NCBI GenBank assembly: GCA_037903475.1
Contig: JBAJFG010000002.1
Location: 2,790,001-2,854,000 of the forward strand
Direction of reading: 5' to 3'
Origin: Ancylostoma caninum
Taxonomy: Eukaryota; Nematoda; Chromadorea; Rhabditida; Ancylostomatidae
DNA: 64,000 bases
The notes under the pieces are model-generated. The model saw only the letters and a program-made list of their open reading frames with translations. It had not been told where the DNA came from and ran no database searches. Below, in pieces: positions 1 through 10,800 of this stretch. The first letter of the stretch is position 1, and every line of letters begins with the position of its first letter. A program made the translations under genes and the position numbers.

Positions 1-417
1 TATTCTGAAATAGTCAGCTCAAATGACCAGGCGGGCAGGAAGTGTAGTAGGAATAAATGCAATATATGCGAAAAAATTAACTTTTCTAAGTATATTAAAT
101 GCTCGACAACGAAATATTTCATTAAAACAAATAAACCTGTTAATGCAAACTGTGATATCAAGAATGTAGTCTATGCAATAACATGTCGTACCTGCTCTCT
201 TCAATATGTAGGAGAAACCACGCAGTTATTAAGAACTAGAATCAATCAACACTTGAATAGTTTTAGATCTTCAAAATTAAACACATTTATGGTTAACCAT
301 TTTAAAAATACTGGACACAACCCGACATCTATCAGCATTGACATTCTGGATTTTGTAGGAAACGAACTCAGCATTAAATCAAGTTTAAGAGAAAAAGAGT
401 CGATCCTACTATATTAA
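1..417 (+). CDS. Penelope-like element, C-terminal GIY-YIG endonuclease domain (5' end outside window)
   Basis: Frame 1 is open from the first base to a TAA at 415-417, giving 138 residues of a protein that starts before the window. It has a cysteine cluster (KCSRNKCNIC) and then the element-type GIY-YIG core: VVYAITCRTC, QYVGETT, an arginine-rich helix (LRTRINQH) and a later VNHFKNTGHN. This order is typical of the endonuclease that follows the reverse transcriptase in canonical Penelope-like retroelements and makes the first-strand nick. A stop follows soon after the domain, as expected for a C-terminal domain. It is therefore read as the 3' end of an element lying mostly upstream. It is not fused to the reverse transcriptase at 6768-9113, because 6.3 kb of satellite and stop-rich DNA lies between them. 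The domain assignment is firm; which element it belongs to cannot be seen. Confidence 0.82.
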   Translation, partial: YSEIVSSNDQAGRKCSRNKCNICEKINFSKYIKCSTTKYFIKTNKPVNANCDIKNVVYAITCRTCSLQYVGETTQLLRTRINQHLNSFRSSKLNTFMVNHFKNTGHNPTSISIDILDFVGNELSIKSSLREKESILLY

Positions 418-645
418 AAGATTTGGTCGCTAATTCCCGAGAACGCGTCTGTTACTGCGCGTCGACTCCCAGCGCATTGTCGATACGCTGTGTTGTGATG
501 AGTACATTAAAAAAGGGGCCCCTGGCCTAAATTTCCACATTGTCCGCTGTTTTCGTCCTAGATCTTTATCTTCCTTGTTATAGGGTGACACCTCCCTAAG
601 GGTCGGCGTAGGTTTTAGGCTACTTCGCACCTGGGATTATCGATT
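418..645. other. Short gap, no gene seen
   Basis: This is the presumed 3' flank of the first Penelope-like element. From about 590 it runs into the lead-in (GGCTACTTCGCACCTGGGAT) of the TATCGATT repeat family, which recurs near 27,180. No open frame of note. Confidence 0.5.
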
Positions 646-1165
646 TGTTTGTCGATTATATCGATTTTATTGATTTTTCGCTATTTTTGCCTCAGGCATG
701 GCGAAGACATGTCTACTGGGGTAAGTCAATACGCTGAACACGAATATGACAACCGTTTTCTACAGCACTATCGATTTATCGATTTTATTGATTTTCGCTA
801 TTTTTTGCCCCGGGCGCGTTGAAGACATGGCTATTAGGGTATGTCAATACGCTGAACACGAATATGACAACCGTTTTCTACAGCACTATCGATTTATCGA
901 TTTTATTGACTTTTTTGAAAATTTTGCCCCGGGGACGGTGAAGACATGGCTATTAGGGTATGTCAATACGCTGAACACGAATATGACAACCGTTTTCTAC
1001 AGCACTATCGATCTATCGATTTTATTGACTTTTTTGAAAATTTTGCCCCGGGGACGGTGAAGACATGGCTATTGGGGTATGTCAATACGCTGAACACGAA
1101 TATGACAACCGTTCTGTACAGCACTATCGATTTATCGATTTTATTGATTTTTCGCTATTTTTGCC
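646..1165 (+). repeat. TATCGATT tandem repeat, unit about 117-120 bp, about 4.5 copies
   Basis: The block starting TATCGATTTATCGATT recurs near 769, 886, 1006 and 1124, spaced 117-120 bp. Each unit continues through GAAGACATGGCTATT and CGCTGAACACGAATATGACA. The small reading frames here (104 and 83 aa) are the repeat read in different frames, not genes. The same family recurs at 27,180-27,800 and as a shorter copy at 54,430-54,640. Confidence 0.85.
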
Positions 1166-1375
1166 AGGACCCTAGCAAACCCGGGTACACAGTCTAGTAA
1201 CAAAAATTCAAAAAATAATGGTGAAACTGAACAACTGGATTGAAAGAATCAAACAGATATAAGATTTTTTTAATCCAGCAAGCCATTCTCAGGGGTGAGG
1301 GGGCTCCCTGCAAATCCGATTTGGAGCCCAATGATCCTAATAATGTCGATTAACGTTACAACAAAATCCTAGCAG

Positions 1376-3740
1376 ATGGTTTTGTTTCCTGACATGGTTA
1401 ACGTGGTAAACAGGTGCTGGACTCTGGTAAAGGTGCACACTGGTCTTTGGTCAGGACTTTGCCTTGGGTTCCATTGGGCCAGTGGTAAACAGTTGCTGGT
1501 CTCAGGTAAAGGGGCACACGTGTCCGTTGGTCAGAATTTTCCCGCCAGTGGTAAATAGGCGCCGGTCTCAGATAAAGGGGCACACGGGTCCGTTAGTCAG
1601 GATTTTCCCTTGGGTTCGACTGGGCTAATGGTAAACAGTTGCTGGTCTCAGGTAAAGGGGCACACGGGTCCGTTGGTCAGGATTTTCCCTTGGGTTCGAC
1701 TGGGCTAATGTTAAACAGGCGCCGGTCTCAGGTAAAGGGGCACAAAGGTCCGTGGTCAGAATTTCCCCGCTAGTGGTAAACAGGTGCTGGTCTCTGGTGA
1801 AGGGGCAGATGGATCCGTTGGTCAGGATTTTCCCGTCAGTGGTAAACAGGTGCTGGTCTCTGGTAAAGGGACACATGGGTCTGTTGGTCAGCACTTTCTC
1901 TTGGCTTCGACTGGGCCAATGGTAAACATGCGCCGGTCTCAGGTAAAGGGGCACACGGGTCCGTTGGTCAGGATTTTCCCTTGGGTTCGACTGGGCTAAT
2001 GGTAAACAGTTGCTGGTCTCAGGTAAAGGGGCACACGGGTGCGTTGGTCAGGATTTTCCCTTGGGTTCGACTGGGCTAATGGTAAACAGGCGCCGGTCTC
2101 AGGTAAAGGGGCACAAAGGTCCGTGGTCAGAATTTCCCCGCCAGTGGTAAACAGGTGCTGGTCTCTGGTGAAGGGGCAGATGGATCCGTTGGTCAGGATT
2201 CTCCCGCCAGTGGTAAATAGGCGCCGGTCTCAGGTAAAGGGGCACACGGGTCCGTTGGTCAGGACTTTCCCTTGGGTTCCACTGGGCCAGTGGTGAACAG
2301 TTGGTGGTCTCAGGTAAAGGAGCACGGGTCCGTTGGTCAGAATTTTCCCGCCAGTGGTAAACAGACGCCAGTCTCAGGTAAAGGGACACACGTGTCCGTT
2401 GGTCAGAATTCTCCCGCCAGTGGTAAATAGGCGCCGGTCTCAGGTAAAGGGGCACACGGGTCCGTTCGTCAGGACCTTCCCTTGGGTTCCACTGGGTCAG
2501 TGGTAAACAGGCGCCGGTCTCAGGTAAAGGGACACACGTGTCCGTTGGTCAGAATTTTCCCGCCAGTGGTAAATAGGCGCCGGTCTCAGGTAAAGGGGCA
2601 CACGGGTCCGTTGGTCAGGACTTTCCCTTGGGTTCCACTGGGCCAGTGGTGAACAGTTGCTGGTCTCAGGTAAAGGAGCACGGGTCCGTTGGTCAGAATT
2701 TTCCCGCCAGTGGTAAACAGACGCCAGTCTCAGGTAAAGGGACACACGTGTCCGTTGGTCAGAATTCTCCCGCCAGTGGTAAATAGGCGCCGGTCTTAGG
2801 TAAAGGGGCACACGGGTCCGTTCGTCAGGACCTTCCCTTGGGTTCCACTGGGTCAGTGGTAAACAGGCGCCGGTCTCAGGTAAAGGGACACACGTGTCCG
2901 TTGGTCAGAATTTTCCCGCCAGTGGTATATAGGCGCCGGTCTCAGGTAAAGGGGCACACGGGTCCGTTGGTCAGGACTTTCCCTTGGGTTCCACTGGGCC
3001 AGTGGTGAACAGTTGCTGGTCTCAGGTAAAGGAGCACGGGTCCGTTGGTCAGAATTTTCCCGCCAGCGGTAAACAGACGCCAGTCTCAGGTAAAGGGACA
3101 CACGTGTCCGTTGGTCAGAATTCTCCCGCCAGTGGTAAATAGGCGCCGGTCTCAGGTAAAGGGACACACGTGTCCGTTGGTCAGAATTCTCCCGCCAGTG
3201 GTAAATAGGCGCCGGTCTCAGGTAAAGGGGCACATGGGTCCGTTGGTCAGGATTTTCCCTTGGGTTCGACTGGACCAATGATAAAAAGGCGCCGACCTCA
3301 GGTAAAGGGACACAAGGGTCCGTTGGTCAGGAATTTCCCTTGCGTTCGACCGGGCCAATGGTAAACAGGTGCTGGTCTCAAGTTAAGGGGCACACGGGTC
3401 CGCTGGTCAGGATTTTCCTTTGACTGCGACGCTGTCAGCAGCAAAGTTGCGCCCATCTCAGGTAAAGGGGCACACGTGTCGCGCCGGTGTCAGGTGAAGG
3501 AGCACACTTGTTCACTGCGCGGTATTCTCCCTTTGGTTTGACTGGGCTAGTGGTAAAGTAGCGCTGGTTTTAGGTAAAGGGGCGCACTGGTCCATTGGTC
3601 GGAACTTTTCCTTGAGTTCAACTGGGCCAGTAGTGAATTGGCAAGGTGTGTTGGCCGGGATTTTCCCGTGAGTCCGGCTAGCTGGCTCAGTGGTAAAGCG
3701 GCGTTGGATTCAGGCAAAAGGCAACACGTGTTCATTGGTT
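1376..3740. repeat. Complex minisatellite (64-80 bp units) with a 356-bp higher-order period
   Basis: Units centre on GGTCTCAGGTAAAGGGGCAC, CCGTTGGTCAGGA and either TTCCCTTGGGTTCGACTGGG (long form, about 80 bp) or CCCGCCAGTGGTAAA (short form, about 66 bp). Between about 2,100 and 3,200 an ordered set of short and long units repeats with a period of about 356 bp; compare 2446-2540 with 2802-2896. Units become degenerate after 3,300 and fade by 3,740. Reading frames on both strands are repeat artefacts with no start context or splice signals. Confidence 0.88.
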
Positions 3741-5589
3741 GTCAACAAAAAGAAGGTCGTGGTCTTCAAAAATTTCAATCAGTCAATTTTGGCATTTTGT
3801 GACTCCTCGACAAGGAGGACAGGGTTCGCGTTTCTTACCCAGACAGCCGGATAATTACAGGTGCGAGTCAAGTGTGAGTGCCATTGGCAGTCACCAGTAC
3901 TGTATCCGACTGATTGATCTCAGACTAGTCCCACCCCTTTGTCCGCCTCCTTGCCGCGTCACCGCGTGCGATCGCCGCAACGCTTACAGAAGCTCTATGC
4001 GCAGAATTTTCGCCAAAAAAGAATTCCAGAGTACGGTGCCGCAGAAGCAAAGGGGGGCGTTTCATCGCTGCTTTAAACATTCGATTGAATTTGAAAACTT
4101 GTACTGCTTCCTAGGAGTTTAGAATGAATTTGAAAACTTGTATTTTTTCAAAGTTCAGAATTACGGTTTTATCTGAGGAAAAGTGCCTATTATTGCTTAG
4201 GTCAATGCTTAACTGCAGGTTAGCTACTTTTACAACTTTTCGGTTACCTTTTTTGGATTTCAGTTGTGCCTCTATGCAAAATGTTTGGTGTCCCTCGCTG
4301 GCTCATTAATGCATCTGAGGTGCGAAAACCATGTCGGAGGTATAATTAGTACCTCTGGGGCTAGCCGTGGAGAAAATACAGGATGGAAATATATCGATGG
4401 AGGTATCATTATGCCACCAAAATGAGTTAACACAAATATTGATCCGAAAAAAGGTTTATTGAAGACTTCCAAAGTTAAACCTAGGATGTTACAAGCTTCA
4501 TAGGAGTTGTAATGCAATTCTCATGGGAGTTTGTTCACATTAAAGCAGGATTACTGACTGGCAAGGTAATTTTTTCTTAAAATCTTGAAATGAGTGATTT
4601 GGTGATCAGTGATTGAAAACTACTGCCTTACGTGATGTCTATTCGGCATTAAACCTCAATAAGCTTTCCTAATATCCTAGCTCAATTTTTCTTTTATAAA
4701 TGGAAATCAGCTATGCGCCATGCGATATTTTCTGTCAAGAATAAGTGTGCTTGGCGGTGTTCAGACTCATGACGCTCAGAGTTTAGATGAAGTAATATGA
4801 ACCAGGCATTAGCAGGTGGGCCTCCCCCTACTTTCTTCAGTTCATTCCACTTAATTCTAACAAAATTTTCCTGTTCTTGCGGAAATAGAGTACGACTTTT
4901 TGCTTTTATACTGTGTTACATATTCTACTAAACTTTGAAAAGTCCTATCCAGCTGATTTCGGTGAGCCTTAAGTTCCGCTCTCTGTTGAAGCAGCGTTTA
5001 CTTCGATTTGAGAAGAAAAAGTGAGCTAAGATGTCAGATATGCTTAGTGAAGTTTACTCTTTAATTGACCACAAGTACGTCTGGTGCGTGAGTACTACAA
5101 CACCACACCTCTCAGGTTTCATTACAATATTTTCTCGATGAAAACTCATTCAGAAAACAAAAGATTCTTGGCACATTCTCCGCTGTTCTTGAATTAGCTT
5201 TATGAACCAAATATAAAATTTCCCCGCTTCCCTGGACCCATTTTAACGCTCTTGTGCAATCCGTCGCGTTTCCCGCATCGCGAACGCCGCGCGCGGCAGG
5301 ATACAGAGTAGGCTGGGCAGGAGGCGGGGCTTGGTGAGATGCCGAATCGGTTGACCTTCCCCAGGCAATGCTATGAAGGGTCATCCGGCTGCTTGGGTAA
5401 GAAACGCTGCGGAGCCCTGGACAAGCTGTTTGCCACTGTTTGAGTTTCTCAAAATCTAAGGATTAGTTCTGTTCAGACAGGTGTTGAGACTGAATGAAGT
5501 GCTTACTTAGGTTTGTTTGCAGACACTCTACTCGAACTCTAATACCAACACTGATATAATGCGGTGAAACTTTGAGCCAAGGAACTCAT
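3741..5589. other. About 1.85 kb without a recognisable gene
   Basis: I read all frames and saw only short open frames without family motifs. A slightly GC-richer patch lies at 5,220-5,390. No RNA gene, terminal repeats or convincing splice-bounded exon was found. Confidence 0.5.
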
Positions 5590-6130
5590 GGGATTACTAT
5601 CTCGCGCAAAAGCCTATACAATAACTTGCGCACCCACCTAATGTGTCTCATCAACCCCGTGGACCACCTCCCTTACTAGAAACTCAAACGAAAGCCTGGA
5701 CAATAAATTGCGCACCCACCTCATGTATCCCGCCAACCCCGTGGACCACCTCCCTTTCCAGAAACTCATTGTCAGGCAAAAGCCTAGACAATAATTTACG
5801 CACCCACCCCATGTATCCCGCCAACCCCGTGAATTGCCTCCCTTCCAAGAAACTCAGGCAAAAGTCTAGAAAATAACTTGCGCACCCACCTTATGTATCC
5901 CCCCAACCCGTGGATTACATTCCGTTCCAGAAGCTCTGGCAAAAGCCTAAACAATAATTTACGCACCCATCCCATGTATTCCGCCAACACCGTGGATCAC
6001 CTCCCCAAGTATCCCGCCAATCTCATGAAGCATCTTCGTTTCCTGAGCTTAAGCGAAAAATAACAAATAACTTATGCTCCTATTCATTTATCCCATCAAC
6101 CCTGTTGATCATCTCCTTTCCCTAGGCCAC
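5590..6130 (+). repeat. Degenerate minisatellite, unit 81-88 bp, about 6 copies
   Basis: The phrase GCACCCACCTCATGTATCCC followed by GCCAACCCCGTGGA, a CTCCCTTCCAGAAACTC block and AAAGCCTAGACAATAA recurs from about 5,628, 5,710, 5,798, 5,879 and 5,961, and more weakly at 6,080. The reading frames here are repeat-derived. Confidence 0.8.
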
Positions 6131-6767
6131 GTGGATTTGAGTATTGATCACTTTCTTAATCATCACTTGGAACTTTTTTGGTTTAGTATAAATGAGCCAC
6201 GTCGTGTCGGTGAATATCGGTGAGTAATGACAAAGAAGATTGGTGGAAATAGGCGGTCGTGATGCTTATTCTCTTCTCACAATAATTTGTTCTCAGTTTT
6301 TGTTCAAAACTTTGGGAAAGTATACAGTTTTTAGAATAAGTTTGGTTTGAACTAGAAGGATGGGATATTCACATGCAGTGGTAATGCTGAGGGTGTGTTT
6401 GTATGATTGGCTTACTGAGTTACTGACCGACTGGTTTGTACAATACAAAAGCAGTTGTGTTCTGTATTTCACGCAGTCCTTGGTATGCTCGCTGCTCGCG
6501 AAAGACAGAGATAGAAACAACAAAACAAATTGATTCACGGATTCTGTGAGTTATCTTCTCTCATTCGCTACGCTATGTGCTCTTTTTCGACTGAATAATG
6601 TTATATGTAGATATACAGTTGTGAGACAGTGTAGCTCGAGTTGAGGGTGTGAATCTCACACAACCTGTTGGCGCGCACGAAAAACCATACCGGATCAATA
6701 CTGTCACACTACGGAAAGTAGCACAATAACGTCGCTTACGGGGCCACTAGTCTGGATAAAACTTTTG
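6131..6767. other. 5' flank of the second Penelope-like element
   Basis: There is no gene in these 640 bases. They should hold the 5' untranslated or promoter part of the element whose reverse transcriptase starts at 6768. I saw no copy of the 9,495-9,600 hammerhead-like segment here, so a flanking pseudo-LTR is not supported. Confidence 0.4.
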
Positions 6768-9113
6768 ATGACTGCCTATCCTTTTGGATTTAACGACCAA
6801 ATAAAAGGTTTCGGTAATATTTCAGACAATGTCAACCCGTTAGAGAAAGAAAGCCATCCTTACTTCAGATTTCCATGCGGAGTTAAGAGATATAGAGGCA
6901 AGAAGCGACGATCGAAGAAAAAGAGAGGTTGTTTGGAAAGAATGAATTATATTTTAGAAAACATTGACAGCCTGTATAGCAACCAATTGTATGTTTTCTT
7001 TAGATCATTAAACAAAAGCGACATAAATAGGCTAATCGACTTAGCATTCAGTGCAAACTTCCATCAAATGCATTTTGAACTGAAGTATAAGATATACTCG
7101 CTTATAGCATCACCTTTTTGGAATAAAAGAAGAGCATCCGCCACTGAGATTGAAGAGTTTAGGTTTAGTCTTAGATATCTCGGCGAGGTTATGGAAAGGA
7201 TAAACATGTCTAAGATCTGCAATAGCAACAGACTTAAGACCATCATTAAAGACTCAGTAAATAACAGAGAACTTGTGGACAACATTAAAGTCGTCATAAG
7301 ATATAGTACAGATAAACCGTTGGGCCTAGAATTATGTAATTACAATAGATTATTACGAAATTTAAGAACCGAAGAATATAACCTAATTAGGAATAATGAT
7401 TGCATATGCAGCAAGTATCAAGCGTTCATCAATAAAGACTTGGGGCACATTTGTACGGGAGACCTAAATATCATTGGGGATACTAATTTAAGGAAAATAT
7501 TTGCTAAAGGAACAAAGTTTAGAATTCACAAAAGGTTTAATAAGAGGGACGTACTAAAAGAAGTTAACAATCTCACAAATTCTTTGACAAATAAGTATGC
7601 TGCTCGATTCAAAATTGATGTTACATCTAAAATAAATTTGAGGCATAACCTTCAGGCATTTCTTTTGAAATCCATAACACCGAAACTCTTCCAAATATAT
7701 AACGCCGAAAAGTTTGAAGAGGGTAGATATGATGTGAAACTACTAAGAAAGCTACACAAACATTTTGTCGTAACACAAGTGGATAAAGCTCCTTCAAACT
7801 TTAGTTTTACATGTAGGAAGTTATATTTAGAAATGATAGAAAAAGAAATTAATCAAAATGATGATTATGGTACTACATACGAAAGAACAACTTTAACAGA
7901 GGAAGAAGTTAAGATGAGACATCGCAACATACTTTCGGGACTGGGGTTAAGAAGTAACAACTTAAACATGACTGTACCTAGGATTTATGGTATGCCTAAG
8001 ATGCATAAAACACCAATTAAATTTAGATTCATAACGGGAGCCAAACAAAGTAGTATCAAAGTTCTGTCAAATATACTACAATTAATTTTATCTCATATCA
8101 AAAAACATTTCTCCAACTATTGTGCAGTAATTTTCCAAAGAACTGGTATTAAACATTTATGGAGCGTGGATAATAGCATTAGTGTTATAAGAGATATAAT
8201 AGGTGGAATATCAAATGCAAAAATGTACAGTGCAGATTTTACAAGTCTTTTTACTAGTTTACCTCACACAATTGTGAAGGAGAATCTAAGTAAGTTGGTC
8301 AGATTATGTATGAAAGAAAACAAATTTGTTAAAATTAAATATAACAGAGTTACGTATAGTAATAGTGAAGAAGATTATAGTGCTATACACTATAGGGTAG
8401 AGGATATATTATACATGATTGATCAGGTACTAAATAATAGTTTTATTTACTTCGGGGGAACTATATTTAGACAAGTCAAGGGAATACCTCAAGGGGCATC
8501 GTGTAGTCCACAGATGGCAGACCTTACTTTATCTTACATGGAATACGAGTACATAAGAAATAGTATACGTAACAACAGCATTAATCACCACATTAAACTA
8601 TTGAATCATACTTATCGATATATAGATGATATATTGCATATTTCACCTGACCCTCAAACATTTCAAGATTCACTTACTGAAATTTATAGCCATGAACTGA
8701 ACATAGAGCAAACGAATACACGTTTCGACGAGACAACATTCCTAGACTTGGAAATATTCGCTGTGGAAGGGAGCATTGGGACAAGGTTATATAATAAGAC
8801 GGATGACTACGACTTTAAGGTTATTCGTTATCCGAATTATAACTCAAATATTCCCAAATACATTATCAAAAACACTATGCTTAATGAGATTATAAGAATC
8901 AACCGAGCCTGTACTATGTTCTCGGATTTCAAAGCTAGGGTGATAGAACTTTCACAAATGAGTATTGGGAATGGGTGGCCACATAGACAGGTGATAAGAA
9001 CGCTGGTTCAGTCGTTCACTGATAGACCTTACCTGCTGAGAAAGTATGGACTTGAGCAAAGTGAAATGATACACCTCATTAACGATATCAGGGTACGACT
9101 GGAACAGTTATAG
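6768..9113 (+). CDS. Penelope-like retroelement reverse transcriptase (intact, no endonuclease domain)
   Basis: One uninterrupted frame of 781 residues. The start is the ATG at 6768 (a TTG lies one codon upstream). Residue numbers below count from that TTG codon. The basic N-terminus (KRYRGKKRRSKKKR, 41-54) is followed by a Cys-containing segment CICSKY...GHICTGDL (213-233) seen in several invertebrate Penelope-like proteins. The core has VDKAPSNFSFTCRKLY (339-354), YGMPKMHKTP (408-417), motif A SADFTSLFTSLP with the first catalytic Asp at 491, motif B GIPQGASCSPQMADL (573-587) and motif C YRYIDDILH (617-625). DKA rather than DKG, and the PKMHKTP block, point to Penelope-like rather than LINE or LTR enzymes, possibly the nematode Nematis-like group. 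No GIY-YIG domain is found at either end, unlike the fragment at 1-417. The lack of stops suggests a recent copy. The reverse transcriptase call is firm; the clade is inferred. Confidence 0.92.
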   Translation: MTAYPFGFNDQIKGFGNISDNVNPLEKESHPYFRFPCGVKRYRGKKRRSKKKRGCLERMNYILENIDSLYSNQLYVFFRSLNKSDINRLIDLAFSANFHQMHFELKYKIYSLIASPFWNKRRASATEIEEFRFSLRYLGEVMERINMSKICNSNRLKTIIKDSVNNRELVDNIKVVIRYSTDKPLGLELCNYNRLLRNLRTEEYNLIRNNDCICSKYQAFINKDLGHICTGDLNIIGDTNLRKIFAKGTKFRIHKRFNKRDVLKEVNNLTNSLTNKYAARFKIDVTSKINLRHNLQAFLLKSITPKLFQIYNAEKFEEGRYDVKLLRKLHKHFVVTQVDKAPSNFSFTCRKLYLEMIEKEINQNDDYGTTYERTTLTEEEVKMRHRNILSGLGLRSNNLNMTVPRIYGMPKMHKTPIKFRFITGAKQSSIKVLSNILQLILSHIKKHFSNYCAVIFQRTGIKHLWSVDNSISVIRDIIGGISNAKMYSADFTSLFTSLPHTIVKENLSKLVRLCMKENKFVKIKYNRVTYSNSEEDYSAIHYRVEDILYMIDQVLNNSFIYFGGTIFRQVKGIPQGASCSPQMADLTLSYMEYEYIRNSIRNNSINHHIKLLNHTYRYIDDILHISPDPQTFQDSLTEIYSHELNIEQTNTRFDETTFLDLEIFAVEGSIGTRLYNKTDDYDFKVIRYPNYNSNIPKYIIKNTMLNEIIRINRACTMFSDFKARVIELSQMSIGNGWPHRQVIRTLVQSFTDRPYLLRKYGLEQSEMIHLINDIRVRLEQL

Positions 9114-9494
9114 AGGTTAGAGTATAAGACACATAATGCATTACTGTTCTAACTAACCAAAATTGTTACAGCGATTAGAACATAATGAAATATGTATATG
9201 TATTAACACCAAAACTATAATAAACCGGCAGGTCCTTTGAGTTTTCAACATAGGTTACAAATCGGAATATAGATCATTAACTCGAAAAGGGTAATTCCGT
9301 CCGCAGTAGGTAGACCACTACGGGCTTAGGCGGGAGTAGATCACCACTACTTAGTTTAAATAGACCCAAGGACAAGCATCCAGGTCTCTTTCTTCATTGC
9401 TCTTAGGGAAGAAGCTACACTACTTTTCCTCTGGTTTTTGTTCATGCTCTACATTCTTCTCCTTTCCTCTAGAAATACTTTTGAGAGTTTCCTT

Positions 9495-9600
9495 GGAGAA
9501 CTACTGATGAAAGAGTCCGAAGGACTCGGGGGCACCAAGGAAGCTGCACCACCGGTCTAGTTCTAAGCCCCGAAACCGGTTGTGTGAAAATATATCTCCC
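9495..9600 (+). ncRNA. Hammerhead-ribozyme-like segment in the PLE 3' region (putative)
   Basis: Downstream of the reverse transcriptase, CTGATGA (9504-9510) is followed by a perfect 6-bp hairpin: GAGTCC 513-518, loop GAA, GGACTC 522-527. CGAAAC lies at 9571-9576, followed by CGGTTGTG. GGAGA (9496-9500) can pair with TCTCC (9594-9598) as an outer stem. CUGANGA, stem II and GAAA are the hammerhead core, and hammerheads are known from Penelope-like elements. The oddity is about 44 extra bases between the hairpin and GAAA, themselves closed by GGGGC/GCCCC. It may be a relic or an expanded variant; activity cannot be judged by eye. Confidence 0.4.
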
Positions 9601-10800
9601 ACTTCTTTCCTCTCATTGCTCACATTTCATTCCTATACGTCACTATACACGATTGGTTGTTATTAGAAGATACTATGTATCCGTACACTTCTATATTAGC
9701 TGCCTCCCCGAATGTTGCACACTTTCCCGCTTACATTTCTCTCCTGCTGCCCTCCCAGATGAACAAGACGAAGAGATCAGTGCAACTAAAACGCCTACAT
9801 TGACCTTTTGAAGGCGTTATTTCGTTTTCTTACATATTCTGCTTGCGGCGCGGGAGAGTTGACACTCTTCTCCGGAGTTTCACGGATTTTTCGTGCTGTC
9901 GAAGCGGTAGGAATGAAAACGATGTCTGCTCGTGGAGCAGTCGCGACGGCACTTCCTTCCAGAAATTGTCTTTCCCTTCATATTTTGCATTGCGTATGGA
10001 CGCGTGAACTTTTATGCGCGGCAAGCGTGTACTATTTAACTTCCTAGAGCGAAACCAATGGATTTGAAGCAGAAAATTCCGCCGTTGACAGTGAGGGAAT
10101 ATGGAAATTCAACCTGAGATCAGTTGTAAGACGCTAATGTCTCATCGTCAATTACAACAGATGTAATTGGGAAAGCCCCTGTTGTTTTGCAAATCCTACA
10201 CACCGCCAGTTTGCAATTCTCCATAGTGCTGCAATCAGCTATAGCAGTACACTCATACACAACCATTTATGCTCATCACCTACATAAATACAAGTTCGAA
10301 AGGAAGAATTCAAGTCTCACTTGTTGATGCCTACTTCAATTCATAGCAACAGCAGTATGAAGTCGAAGGCAGAGATCATTGTAGGCAAAATTACCAAAAA
10401 GAGAAAGGGGGCGGAGGTGGGATGGGGGGGGGGGGGGGATTTGGGTACAAATGATTCGAGTATGGCTTCATCTAAAAAGAAGGCAGTTGTCATCGAGGTA
10501 ATGCCACCCAACATTGACATTCAATGAACAACAGCAATGAGGTAAACTTAAGTGGCCAAGGAGTAAAGTGAGGAAGGGCATCACCGACTGAGCAAATCAC
10601 GTTTCTGGGGCTGATGGGGGATGTTTGTTCGTCATAGAAATACAATATAATAAATTACCATATGCATTTAGTCGTCAATTAGACGACTGGTAGGCAGTGT
10701 AGGGGTAGGAAAGAGTAGGGCTCACTGGCAGTGTGACATCCGAAATTGATGAGACCAAAGGAAAAAAGGAATAGCTATGATACAATGGAACTAAAGCTCA
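9601..10800. other. 1.2 kb intergenic, no gene recognised
   Basis: This lies between the retroelement 3' region and the stop codon of the kleisin gene. It includes a GC-richer patch at about 9,840-9,960 and a 15-base G run near 10,425. No exon-like or RNA-like structure was seen. Confidence 0.45.

Noticed and set aside
746..1197. Open frames of 104 and 83 codons
   Set aside because: Products of the 118-bp TATCGATT tandem repeat.
1398..3281. Several minus- and plus-strand frames with LYLRPAPIYHWRENSDQRTR repeats
   Set aside because: Translation of the minisatellite; the peptide period follows the DNA unit and stops fall at unit variants.
1376..3740. Regularly spaced repeats as a possible CRISPR array
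   Set aside because: Eukaryotic context. There are no unique spacers between identical short repeats; the whole unit is repeated.
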